DNA of 64,000 nt from Flavobacterium sp. W4I14 (GTDB lineage: Bacteria; Bacteroidota; Bacteroidia; Sphingobacteriales; Sphingobacteriaceae), in NCBI GenBank assembly GCA_030817875.1, contig JAUSZU010000001.1, forward strand, positions 1,984,001 to 2,048,000, given 5' to 3'. The notes below the pieces were generated by a model, which was not told the DNA's origin, did not search any database, and saw only the letters and a program-made list of their open reading frames with translations. Shown piece by piece: positions 51,153 through 58,679 of this stretch. Both the position numbers and the translations under genes were made by a program. The stretch's first letter is position 1, and every line of letters starts with the position of its first letter.

Positions 51153-51701
51153 TTAAACCCGCGGAATCCAAATGTTTTCTTCCGTCTTAAAATACACGGT
51201 CAGTTTTCGTGCCAAAACGAATAAATAATCGCTTAAACGATTCAAATAAACTGTTACACGCTCATCTACAAAGCTATTTTCTGCAAGTTCAACTGTGAGT
51301 CGTTCTGCCCTTCTACACACACACCTAGCAATATGGCAGTAAGAAACGACAGTATTTCCACCAGGTAAAACAAAATGTTTTAATACAGGTAGCTTTTCAT
51401 TCATCAGATCCATCTCATTTTCCAACAGGGTAATATCAGTATCGTGCAGATCGGGGATCTTCATTTTAGATGTTTCAGGGTCTGCAGCAAGCGATGAGCC
51501 AACAGTAAATAACCTATCCTGAATTTCTTTTAATAATTTCTGGTCCTGCGCCTCAATATCCTGGCATATAATTAAACCTATGTACGAATTTAACTCGTCA
51601 ACAGTTCCGTAGGTTTCGATACGTAAATGATATTTAGGTACACGGGTACCGCCAATGAGTGATGTTTGGCCCTTATCGCCAGTTTTAGTGTAGATTTTCA
51701 T
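51153..51701 (-). CDS. Cob(I)alamin adenosyltransferase, PduO/ATR type
   Basis: Adds the adenosyl group to cob(I)alamin from ATP, making adenosylcobalamin. The 182-residue protein has the N-terminal ATP loop KIYTKTGDKGQTSL, the TYGTVDELNSYIGL helix with conserved Asp-Glu, and the C-terminal CVCRRAERLTVELAE helix with the Arg/Glu pair seen in PduO enzymes. It supplies the cofactor that the MerR/B12 regulator at 34 kb would bind; methylmalonyl-CoA mutase would be the usual client elsewhere. It follows the ABC ATPase gene by 67 nt on the same strand, across a CCCC/GGGG repeat tract. Confidence 0.95.
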   Translation of the reverse strand: MKIYTKTGDKGQTSLIGGTRVPKYHLRIETYGTVDELNSYIGLIICQDIEAQDQKLLKEIQDRLFTVGSSLAADPETSKMKIPDLHDTDITLLENEMDLMNEKLPVLKHFVLPGGNTVVSYCHIARCVCRRAERLTVELAENSFVDERVTVYLNRLSDYLFVLARKLTVYFKTEENIWIPRV

Positions 51702-51768
51702 ACCCCCTGCCCCCTTAAGGGGGAATAATATGGTTAGTCCTAAAAGTCCCCTTTAGGGGATTTAGGGG

Positions 51769-52527
51769 TTAATTAATTTTCTCCCAATCGCTGCCAGTAT
51801 CTTTCAAAGCCTGCAAGCGTGGGGATACATTTTTTATATCTGTATTTAAATAATCGTTTTCAATCAAACCATCACGCATACGTACAATACGGTGAGCGTG
51901 CTGCGCAATATCTTCCTCGTGCGTAACCAGAATAATGGTGTTCCCTTTACTGTGGATTTCTTCAAGCAGGCCCATTATTTCAATTGATGTTTTGGTATCT
52001 AAGTTACCTGTTGGCTCATCGGCCAAGATAATAGATGGATTGTTGATCAAAGCCCTGGCTACAGCAACACGTTGACGTTGACCGCCCGATAGCTCATTTG
52101 GCTTGTGATCCATACGATTGCCCAAACCTACATTTTCTAATGCTTTAGCTGCTCTTGCATCTCTATCCTTTTTACTTGTTCCCGCGTAAATTAAAGGTAA
52201 GGCAACATTATCTAAAGATGTTGAACGTGGCAATAAATTAAAGGTTTGAAACACGAAACCGATTTCCTGGTTGCGCACTTCGGCCAGGGCATCATCACTC
52301 ATGTGACTCACATTGGTTCCATTTAAAACATAGGTTCCGCTTGACGGTGTATCCAAACAGCCTAAAATATTCATCAGGGTTGATTTACCAGAACCGGACG
52401 GGCCCATCAATGCTACGAATTCGCCTTTATTGATATCTAAAGAAACTGATTTTAAAGCGTGAATCACTTCAGATCCAATAACATATTTACGGCCAATTTC
52501 TTTTATAGTGATGAGTGGTTTCTCCAT
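51769..52527 (-). CDS. ABC transporter ATP-binding protein, MacB/LolD type
   Basis: A 252-residue ATPase. Walker A is [10 protein letters not shown]-loop region [12 protein letters not shown], signature [15 protein letters not shown], Walker [14 protein letters not shown] with catalytic Glu, and switch histidine in LVTHEEDIA. The LolD/MacB subgroup has the [13 protein letters not shown] and [11 protein letters not shown] blocks seen here. Its permease is probably one of the MacB-like type; the permease at 47198-48442 is a possible partner, although other genes intervene. It lies 113 nt downstream of gatC and 67 nt upstream of the ATR gene. Confidence 0.95.
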   Translation of the reverse strand: MEKPLITIKEIGRKYVIGSEVIHALKSVSLDINKGEFVALMGPSGSGKSTLMNILGCLDTPSSGTYVLNGTNVSHMSDDALAEVRNQEIGFVFQTFNLLPRSTSLDNVALPLIYAGTSKKDRDARAAKALENVGLGNRMDHKPNELSGGQRQRVAVARALINNPSIILADEPTGNLDTKTSIEIMGLLEEIHSKGNTIILVTHEEDIAQHAHRIVRMRDGLIENDYLNTDIKNVSPRLQALKDTGSDWEKIN

Positions 52528-52640
52528 GTTTTTTCTTTTTTAGACAAGCGTAAAGGGTAAGATGTTACAAGAGGGATAAAAATTACTGCACAAATGTTAA
52601 TCTTAAAGCTGCCGAATTAATCAGCATGACGATTACACCA

Positions 52641-52931
52641 TTATTTTTCAATAATTTTTGGTACCATAAAAAATTGGTCGGTATGTTTTGCTGCATTTTT
52701 TAAGCCATCAGCTGTAGCTATTTCCTGCTTAACCACATCTTCTCTCCAAACATTTACCGATTCGTTCATATAAACCAATGGTTTCACGTTTGAAGTATCC
52801 AGTTCATTTAACTTTTCCATGAACGACAAAATTTTGTTCATTTCAGGGATCAGTGTATCCACCTGCTTTTCATCAATATGAATTCTGGCCAGATCGGCTA
52901 TTTTATGGATGGTTTTTGCGTCTAAATTCAT
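52641..52931 (-). CDS. gatC: Asp-tRNA(Asn)/Glu-tRNA(Gln) amidotransferase subunit C
   Basis: GatC is the 96-residue linker subunit of the GatCAB complex, which amidates misacylated Asp-tRNA(Asn) or Glu-tRNA(Gln). It shows the family pattern IHKIADLARIHIDEKQVDTLIPEMNKILSFMEKLNELDTSNV and the C-terminal LKNAAKHTDQFFMVPKII. gatA and gatB are not in the window. It starts 2 nt after the plsC stop on the same strand, so the two genes form an operon with plsC first. Confidence 0.95.
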   Translation of the reverse strand: MNLDAKTIHKIADLARIHIDEKQVDTLIPEMNKILSFMEKLNELDTSNVKPLVYMNESVNVWREDVVKQEIATADGLKNAAKHTDQFFMVPKIIEK

Positions 52932-52933
52932 AT

Positions 52934-53659
52934 TTATACTAACTTGCTATCAATCAATCTGTAAACCTTTTCTTTCAATACATCAGAATCAACATCTGCC
53001 AAAGTTGATGTATTTATGGGTTTGTGGACGTAAATATCGCAAATTCCTGGCTTACTTCCATACTTTGCTCCATCATCCCAATTAATTTTCCAAACGTTGG
53101 TAATACTTACAGGTACCAGCGGTATATTTTTATCGATAGCCAGGCGGAACGGACCATTTTTAAACTCGCCCAACTTTGGTGGGTAATGGTCGTCTATTTT
53201 ACCTTCAGGAAAAATAATCAGGCTCATCCCCTTTTCTAGGTTTTCTCCAGCTTTTTTAAATGCTTTAAAAGCCGAAATCTTACTGTCGCGGTTTACAGAA
53301 ATATCGATGGTTTTGAAAAAAATGCCCAATACGGGATTATTCAACAGTTCATCCTTTCCCATAAAGTGGAATTTACCATGCCCCATGATGCAAAAAATCA
53401 TGATATCCAGGTTGGAGGTGTGGTTTGCACAATAGATGTAAGTTTGTTTGGAATTTAGCTTTTTTTCATATTGATAACGAAAAAAAACACCTGAAAACAG
53501 ACTGCACAAAAAACTGTTGGCTTTTCTGAAAAAATTGAGCGTACTGTAATACTTCTCATTACGTGAGGTAATGTAATATATTGGATAGAACAGAGCGAAA
53601 AAAAACAGTATCCAGAATAGAAACCATATCCGGTGTACTTGTCTCAGAAGATAAATCAT
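52934..53659 (-). CDS. 1-acyl-sn-glycerol-3-phosphate acyltransferase
   Basis: PlsC-type acyltransferase making phosphatidic acid for membrane lipids. From ATG 53659 it is 241 residues, with an N-terminal membrane helix (WFLFWILFFFALFYPIYY), the catalytic HX4D in CANHTSNLD, and the substrate block IIFPEGKI. VPLVPVSITNVWKIN follows. An in-frame ATG 84 nt further up would add non-homologous residues, and a full promoter (TTTG, 18 nt, TATTTTTG) lies between the two candidates, fixing 53659. The promoter box ends 7 nt before this start. Confidence 0.92.
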   Translation of the reverse strand: MIYLLRQVHRIWFLFWILFFFALFYPIYYITSRNEKYYSTLNFFRKANSFLCSLFSGVFFRYQYEKKLNSKQTYIYCANHTSNLDIMIFCIMGHGKFHFMGKDELLNNPVLGIFFKTIDISVNRDSKISAFKAFKKAGENLEKGMSLIIFPEGKIDDHYPPKLGEFKNGPFRLAIDKNIPLVPVSITNVWKINWDDGAKYGSKPGICDIYVHKPINTSTLADVDSDVLKEKVYRLIDSKLV

Positions 53660-53666
53660 AGATAAC

Positions 53667-53696
53667 CAAAAATATAAAATAGTTTGATATTTCAAA
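53667..53696 (-). promoter_or_regulatory. Promoter of the plsC-gatC operon
   Basis: Minus strand: TTTG (53696-53693), 18-nt spacer, TATTTTTG (53674-53667), then 7 nt to ATG 53659. Both the -33 and -7 elements of the Bacteroidota consensus are present, making this one of the clearest promoters in the window. Confidence 0.75.
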
Positions 53697-53760
53697 CAAC
53701 TGATTGCATTGGGGTAAGATTGCGGTTGTATTATACTAATCACTGGCGAAACCCGGTCAA

Positions 53761-53800
53761 AAGATCTCTCCGCTACGTTACACTCCGGTCGAGATGACGA
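53761..53800. repeat. CGTCAT-family half element
   Basis: AAGATCTCTCCGCTACG...GGTCGAGATGACGA. The same half element recurs in direct orientation at 54017-54055 with about 3 differences. Confidence 0.72.
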
Positions 53801-53869
53801 AAAAAATATTTAGAGATAAAGATCGAAAAGGTACTTCTACGTAGTTCCGTCCTTGCAAAAACCACTATT

Positions 53870-53965
53870 AATAAACCTTATTGAAGTGTAAAGCCCGGAG
53901 CACAGCGAGGACTTGCAACGGAAAGAAGGACTACAGCCTCCGATGAAATACCGGCTTTCATTTTC
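53870..53965 (-). repeat. 96-nt dispersed element, copy B
   Basis: Reverse-complement partner of the element at 47046-47141, about 86% identical by eye, no gaps. Inside the 440-nt gap before trpS it is flanked by two CGTCAT-family half elements. No coding frame is supported in the gap. Confidence 0.85.
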
Positions 53966-54016
53966 AAATTATGGTTATATTGCTCACTGTGGTTGTTTTG
54001 GCACCAACGCTAGGAA

Positions 54017-54055
54017 AAGATTTCTCCGCTACGTTGCACTCCGGTCGAGATGACG
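54017..54055. repeat. CGTCAT-family half element, second copy
   Basis: AAAGATTTCTCCGCTACG...GGTCGAGATGACGA, in the same orientation as 53761-53800. A near-match promoter box TAATTTCG lies between it and trpS (around 54168). Confidence 0.7.
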
Positions 54056-54183
54056 AAAAAAAATAGTGAGATGACGACTATACATATAAACTGCAGGTCC
54101 TACCAGTGTTCAAAAAAAATCTTACCATTAAAATTGAAGCGATTTATGATTTGCTTGTATTTTATTTTTAATTTCGTGCCATT

Positions 54184-55182
54184 ATGAAAGAAACAGTGGT
54201 GAGCGGTATCCGCTCAACAGGAAAATTACATTTGGGTAATTATTATGGTGCAGTTAAAAACTTCGTTCAAATGCAGAACGACTATAACTGCTACTTTTTT
54301 ATCGCCGATTTACACTCCTTAACTACACATCCTACTCCAGCCGATTTACATGGAAATATTAAACATGTTTTGGTTGAATATCTGGCTAGCGGGATTGATC
54401 CAGAAAATAGTACCATTTATATACAAAGTGATGTTCCGGAAATTGCAGAGCTTTATCTATACTTAAATATGAACGCTTATATGGGTGAATTGGAGCGCAG
54501 CACATCTTTTAAAGATAAAGTGCGTGCCAACCCAGATAACGTAAATGCGGGTTTATTAACCTATCCGGTATTAATGGCCGCCGATATTTTAATCCACAAA
54601 GCTACTAAAGTGCCTGTTGGAAAAGATCAGGAGCAACATTTGGAAATGGCGCGTACTTTCGGGAACCGTTTCAACAGGTTATACAATACAGAATATTTCC
54701 CTGAACCTTACGCTTTTAGCTACTCTGACAAACTGGTTAAAGTACCTGGTTTAGATGGTAAAGGTAAAATGGGTAAATCGGAAGGCGAAGCCAATGCAGT
54801 TTACCTATCTGATGACCCTGAAACCATTCGCAAAAAAGTAATGAGAGCGGTTAGTGATGGTGGCCCAACGGAAGAAAACCAACCAAAACCTGAACCTATT
54901 CAGAATCTTTTTGATTTAATGAAAGTGGTTTCGAGTGCAGATACACTTGCACATTTTGAAGATTTATATAGCAAAATGCAGATCCGTTATGGCGATTTCA
55001 AAAAACAACTGGCAGAAGATATGATTATTACGACTGCACCTATGCGTGAGCGTATTTTGGATATTGCCAAAAATGATTCATACTTAAGGCAGGTGGCTAA
55101 ACATGGTGCATTAAAGGCCCGCGAAAGCGCGCAAAAAACCATCAGAGAGGTTCGCAGTTTAATCGGGTTTAAAAGTTTTTAA
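54184..55182 (+). CDS. trpS: Tryptophanyl-tRNA synthetase
   Basis: Class I synthetase charging tRNA(Trp), 332 residues, the usual length. The HIGH-type motif is TGKLHLGNYYGA, the KMSKS-type loop is GKMGKSEG, with Gly in place of the first Ser, common in TrpS. Other blocks are YFFIADLHSLTTHP, YPVLMAADIL and PVGKDQEQHLEMAR (ATP-binding and tryptophan site). A GC-rich tract then a deoxynucleoside kinase gene follow at 78 nt, so a shared transcript is possible. Confidence 0.98.
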   Translation: MKETVVSGIRSTGKLHLGNYYGAVKNFVQMQNDYNCYFFIADLHSLTTHPTPADLHGNIKHVLVEYLASGIDPENSTIYIQSDVPEIAELYLYLNMNAYMGELERSTSFKDKVRANPDNVNAGLLTYPVLMAADILIHKATKVPVGKDQEQHLEMARTFGNRFNRLYNTEYFPEPYAFSYSDKLVKVPGLDGKGKMGKSEGEANAVYLSDDPETIRKKVMRAVSDGGPTEENQPKPEPIQNLFDLMKVVSSADTLAHFEDLYSKMQIRYGDFKKQLAEDMIITTAPMRERILDIAKNDSYLRQVAKHGALKARESAQKTIREVRSLIGFKSF

Positions 55183-55194
55183 TTAATATTGTGG

Positions 55195-55257
55195 TAAGCG
55201 GATGGCGGTTGGCGCTATAATCGCCTTACGCAAAACGCTCACCGCAAAACGCAAGAA
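55195..55257. repeat. GC-rich low-complexity island after trpS
   Basis: GGCGGTTGGCGC, CGCCTTACGC and AAAACGCTCACCGC units in 63 nt, similar to the tract at 49696-49749. It also fills the spacer before a gene start, as there. Confidence 0.55.
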
Positions 55258-55260
55258 AAT

Positions 55261-55875
55261 ATGCACATAGCAATTGTAGGAAATATAGGTGCCGGTAAAA
55301 CTACCTTAACAGGTTTATTAGCCAAGAATTATGGATGGGAAGCTTTGTACGAGGCTGTGGACAATAACCCTTATCTGGAAGATTTTTACAGCGACATGAA
55401 ACGTTGGAGCTTTAATCTTCAGATTTATTTCCTAAATAGTCGCTTTCAGCAAATTACCGACATTGAAGTAAATAAACGCAACGTAATCCAGGATAGGACC
55501 ATTTATGAAGACGCACATATTTTTGCGGAAAACCTGCATGATATGGCTTTAATGACTACCCGCGATCATGATAATTACAGGGCTATTTTTGATAATATTA
55601 CCTCCTTTATTAAACCGCCAGATTTATTGGTTTACCTGCGTGCATCGGTACCTACATTGGTTAATAATATCCAGCGTCGCGGCCGTGAGTACGAAGCAGG
55701 CATCCGTATCGATTACCTATCTAAACTGAACGAAAAGTATGAAGCCTGGATTAAGGGTTATAACCTGGGTAAATTATTGATTTTGGATAAAGATAAATTA
55801 GATTTCACCAACAACCCCGAAGATTTAGGTACGGTAATCCAATCTATTGAGGCTGAAATAAATGGGTTATTTTAA
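55261..55875 (+). CDS. Deoxynucleoside kinase
   Basis: A 204-residue dNK-family kinase for nucleoside salvage. The P-loop is GNIGAGKTTLTGLLA, the substrate segment is LYEAVDNNPYLEDFYSDMKRWSFNLQIYFLNSRF, and the catalytic DRT motif is in QDRTIYEDAHIFA. RRGREYE lies in the lid region with conserved arginines. The base specificity (dGuo/dAdo or dCyd) cannot be assigned reliably, though Bacteroidota members are often dAdo/dGuo kinases. It starts directly at the end of a GC-rich tract. Confidence 0.92.
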   Translation: MHIAIVGNIGAGKTTLTGLLAKNYGWEALYEAVDNNPYLEDFYSDMKRWSFNLQIYFLNSRFQQITDIEVNKRNVIQDRTIYEDAHIFAENLHDMALMTTRDHDNYRAIFDNITSFIKPPDLLVYLRASVPTLVNNIQRRGREYEAGIRIDYLSKLNEKYEAWIKGYNLGKLLILDKDKLDFTNNPEDLGTVIQSIEAEINGLF

Positions 55876-55936
55876 CCCCCTTCTCCTAAAGGGGATGAAT
55901 TCGTAATAAATGGTTTAAATATTTAGTGAGATAAAT

Positions 55937-56140
55937 ATGGAAAAAGATTTCGAGCATGATAATCCGGAGAACTGGAAATGGGGTACTTTTTATTTCAATA
56001 AAAAAGATTCGAGATTAATTGTTCCGAAGCGCGTAAAATTGCTCGGTTGGACATTCAATTTTGCACATCCGATATCTTACATTATCATCGCATTGATTTT
56101 CATATTTGTTTTTTATCAGTTCTATAGAAATAATATATGA
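55937..56140 (+). CDS. DUF5808 family membrane protein, 67 aa
   Basis: A short protein with NWKWGTFYFNKKDSRLIVPKRVKLLGWTFNFAHP, the DUF5808 hallmark (tryptophans, FYxNxxDxRxxVPKR, GWTxNFAxP), followed by a single membrane helix (SYIIIALIFIFVFYQFY) near the C-terminus. Function unknown. Its stop overlaps the kdsB ATG (ATGA arrangement, 4 nt), so the two are translationally coupled; a link to lipopolysaccharide synthesis is only by position. Confidence 0.88.
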   Translation: MEKDFEHDNPENWKWGTFYFNKKDSRLIVPKRVKLLGWTFNFAHPISYIIIALIFIFVFYQFYRNNI

Positions 56141-56925
56141 GTGATAGAAATTTAAACCCTTCTTTAGGAAATCCAAGAATTATAGGAATTATTCCTGCAC
56201 GATATGCCTCTACCCGTTTTCCGGGAAAGCCATTAGTAGATATTGCTGGAAAAACCATGATCCAAAGGGTTTACGAGCAAGCATCGAAAGCCGAAAGCTT
56301 ATCGAAAGTAGTAATTGCCACCGACGATGTACGAATTGCCGATGAAGTAAAAAGGTTTGGTGGAGAATTTATCTTTACCTCATCTAATCACCAAAGCGGA
56401 ACCGATAGATGTGCTGAAGTGATTGAAGCTTTACCTGGATACGATATTGTGATCAACATCCAGGGCGACGAACCTTTTATCGAACCTGCACAGATTGAAT
56501 TACTGGCAAGCTGCTTTACTGAAGAAAAAGTACAACTGGCAACATTAATCAAATCGATCCAGAGTCAGGAAAGTGTATATAATCCCAATAGTCCTAAAGT
56601 AGTGATCGATGTAAACGGTAGAGCCATGTATTTTAGCCGTAGCCCAATTCCGTTTATCAGAAATGGCGAACCAGGTGTATGGGCAGAAAAACATCAGTTT
56701 TACAAGCACATCGGAATTTACGGTTACCGCACAGAATCGTTAAAAGCCATTACCAAATTACCACCATCTTCTTTAGAAATTGCCGAAAGCTTAGAGCAAC
56801 TTCGCTGGATCGAAAATGGATTTTATATCCAAACAAAAGTAACTGACTTAGAGACAGTTGCAATAGATACACCAGAAGATTTGTTGAAATTGAATAAATT
56901 GCTTAAGGCTTTGAAACTAGACTAA
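56137..56925 (+). CDS. kdsB: 3-deoxy-manno-octulosonate cytidylyltransferase
   Basis: KdsB activates Kdo as CMP-Kdo for lipid A-core synthesis, as expected for a Gram-negative outer membrane. The 262-residue protein shows IIGIIPARYASTRFPGKPL near the N-terminus, VVIATDDVRIADEVKRFGG, TSSNHQSGTDRCAEV, VINIQGDEPFI and the PSSLEIAESLEQLRWIENG C-terminal block. It starts in the ATGA overlap with the DUF5808 gene. No other Kdo gene is in the window. Confidence 0.97.
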   Translation: MSDRNLNPSLGNPRIIGIIPARYASTRFPGKPLVDIAGKTMIQRVYEQASKAESLSKVVIATDDVRIADEVKRFGGEFIFTSSNHQSGTDRCAEVIEALPGYDIVINIQGDEPFIEPAQIELLASCFTEEKVQLATLIKSIQSQESVYNPNSPKVVIDVNGRAMYFSRSPIPFIRNGEPGVWAEKHQFYKHIGIYGYRTESLKAITKLPPSSLEIAESLEQLRWIENGFYIQTKVTDLETVAIDTPEDLLKLNKLLKALKLD

Positions 56926-56990
56926 GTTCATTAAACATTGGTTATAAGTTTAGAGGTTAGCGCTACCCTAAACACTAAACGCTCCCCAAC

Positions 56991-57944
56991 TTACCTAATC
57001 ACCAGTTCCATCTGAATATTACATCGCGTGTATGGTGTGGGCTTACCTGCCACTTTTTGGAAACCTAACTTATGGTAAAGGTTTATGGCTGGTTTTAAAA
57101 TGGTATTGCTCTCCAAATAAATTTTAGATGCGCCTACAGATTTTGCCTTATCAATAATGGCATTTGCCAATAGAAAGCCTACATTTTTTCCTTGTGCTTT
57201 TGGCGATACCGCCATTTTGGCCAGTTCAAAATCATATTCGCCATCATTCATTTTTACTAGTGCACAAACACCCAGGGATTCGCCTTCGTATCGCGCAACC
57301 AATATAAAACCTCCTTTATCTAGAATATAGCCCTGCGGATCATCCAAAGCTTTATAATCAGTCTCTTCCATGGTAAAATACTGGGAAATCCACTCTACAT
57401 TTAGCGACCTGAATATTTCCTGGTATTTGGGCTGGTAATCTACAATCTCAATCTTTAAGCTATCTCTTTCTTTTTTCTTTTCTATTACCCTTCTCAACAA
57501 GGTTTTTTGTTCCAATAAAAACTCCCACTCACCTATTGCTTCCCAAAGTTTATTTTGTGACTGGGCCGAAATCTCTTCGATGGCAGCATTTACATCAATC
57601 AGCTGATCTTCAATTTTTTTGGAGATCTCTATACCTGCCGGAGAAAGGCTCACCACATTCCTACGGCCATCTGTTTTATCTTTCCCTTCTTTAACGTAAC
57701 CTTTTTTTAGCATTTCGCTAATGATTTTACTCACCGATGGATGAGAATGGCCAATATCTTTAGCCAGTTCGGTAATTGTTTTTTCTTTCTCTTGCGCCAA
57801 AGCATAAAACACAGGAAACCATTTAGGTTGCATATCAATATTATACAACTTATAAATCTGCGCAGCATCTTCGGTTACTTTATCGGTTAGCATTCTTAAC
57901 CTACTACCTATAGCTACTTTACCAGTTTCTTCGAAAAAATTCAT
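56991..57944 (-). CDS. MarR-type HTH / GNAT acetyltransferase fusion
   Basis: A 317-residue fusion. Residues about 1-145 are a MarR winged helix: ITELAKDIGHSHPSVSKIISEMLKKGYVKEGKDKTDGRRNVVSLSPAG carries the recognition helix and the DGRR wing. Residues about 160-317 are a GNAT domain, with FELAKMAVSPKAQGKNVGFLLANAIID as motif A and KIYLESNTILKPAINLYHKLGF as motif B. This HTH-GNAT order is a known family. A 14-bp perfect palindrome lies 10-23 nt upstream of the start, a likely autoregulatory site. Confidence 0.93.
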   Translation of the reverse strand: MNFFEETGKVAIGSRLRMLTDKVTEDAAQIYKLYNIDMQPKWFPVFYALAQEKEKTITELAKDIGHSHPSVSKIISEMLKKGYVKEGKDKTDGRRNVVSLSPAGIEISKKIEDQLIDVNAAIEEISAQSQNKLWEAIGEWEFLLEQKTLLRRVIEKKKERDSLKIEIVDYQPKYQEIFRSLNVEWISQYFTMEETDYKALDDPQGYILDKGGFILVARYEGESLGVCALVKMNDGEYDFELAKMAVSPKAQGKNVGFLLANAIIDKAKSVGASKIYLESNTILKPAINLYHKLGFQKVAGKPTPYTRCNIQMELVIR

Positions 57945-57953
57945 AACAACAAT

Positions 57954-57967
57954 TAATTACGTAATTA
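57954..57967. promoter_or_regulatory. Candidate MarR operator
   Basis: TAATTACGTAATTA, a perfect 14-bp palindrome, 10-23 nt upstream of the MarR-GNAT start. It is typical in size and place for MarR-type autoregulation. It also lies 82 nt from the divergent gene's start. Confidence 0.6.
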
Positions 57968-58049
57968 GTTACACAACTATAAGAACTAAATTTTGGTTTA
58001 CAATAGTTTTAATTGCTTGGGGTTAATATTTTAGTATTTTCGTCCTTAT

Positions 58050-58619
58050 ATGAAAAAGAAAGCGCTCCTATTTATATTCATTTTATGTAGCTATTCCAGC
58101 TTTGCACAAGATGAACCTGGCTTAATGATAAAGACAAACATTTTGAATTTAATAGCAAAAAGGCCTGCAATAGCCATAGAAAAGACTTATTCAAACCTTT
58201 ATGGTTTGGAGCTCGCTTACACCTCTGGCGAAATTAAAAATCTGGGCTACCGCGATTATCTCCATTACGAAGGCTTCTTGCTTCGCGCAAAGAAATACAT
58301 CCGCCCGATCAAAAAAAGAGAAGCCAATGCTTTTTATGGAGTTTATTTCGGAAACCTCGACAAAACTGTTGTCTCGCATCGCTCAGTTGATGAAACCGGT
58401 ATTTTTAGCTGGGGCCGTAACAGGGATTTTAGTGCGGGTTCTTTGCGTTATGGTGGGACATTTGGCGTATCCTTTATTCCGGGAAAACATTTTCTTTTAG
58501 AAGGCTTAACAGGCTTAGGTTATGGAGATTATTATCATATTCAAAATAATTTAAAGAATAGGCTCCCAAGTGGTTATTTCGACTTTCAATTGTGGTTATC
58601 TATTGGCTATTCCTTTTAA
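58050..58619 (+). CDS. Exported protein, probable small outer-membrane barrel, 189 aa
   Basis: Signal peptide MKKKALLFIFILCSYSSFAQ. The rest alternates beta strands with Gly and aromatic residues (FYGVYFGNLDKT, SLRYGGTFGVSFIPGKHFLLEGLTGLGYGDYY, FDFQLWLSIGYSF ending in a terminal Phe), the classic pattern for a barrel inserted by BAM. It resembles DUF3575-type proteins. Function unknown. A near-match box (TATTTTCG) lies shortly upstream. Confidence 0.8.
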   Translation: MKKKALLFIFILCSYSSFAQDEPGLMIKTNILNLIAKRPAIAIEKTYSNLYGLELAYTSGEIKNLGYRDYLHYEGFLLRAKKYIRPIKKREANAFYGVYFGNLDKTVVSHRSVDETGIFSWGRNRDFSAGSLRYGGTFGVSFIPGKHFLLEGLTGLGYGDYYHIQNNLKNRLPSGYFDFQLWLSIGYSF

Positions 58620-58668
58620 ATTTAGGTGATATCATAAAATATGGACATGAACTAAAACATAAAATTTG

Positions 58669-58676
58669 TAGTTTTG
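58669..58676 (+). promoter_or_regulatory. Promoter -7 box of the lipoprotein gene
   Basis: TAGTTTTG, exact TAnnTTTG match, ending 3 nt before ATG 58680. An in-frame TTG at 58674 falls inside the box and is not a start. The spacing implies a leaderless mRNA. Confidence 0.6.
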
Positions 58677-58679
58677 AAT

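Noticed and set aside
51700..51768. CCCCTTAAGGGG tract as a terminator or riboswitch
   Set aside because: It is a low-complexity CCCC/GGGG repeat seen in similar form near 7531 and 55875; no T-run or ligand-binding core is present.
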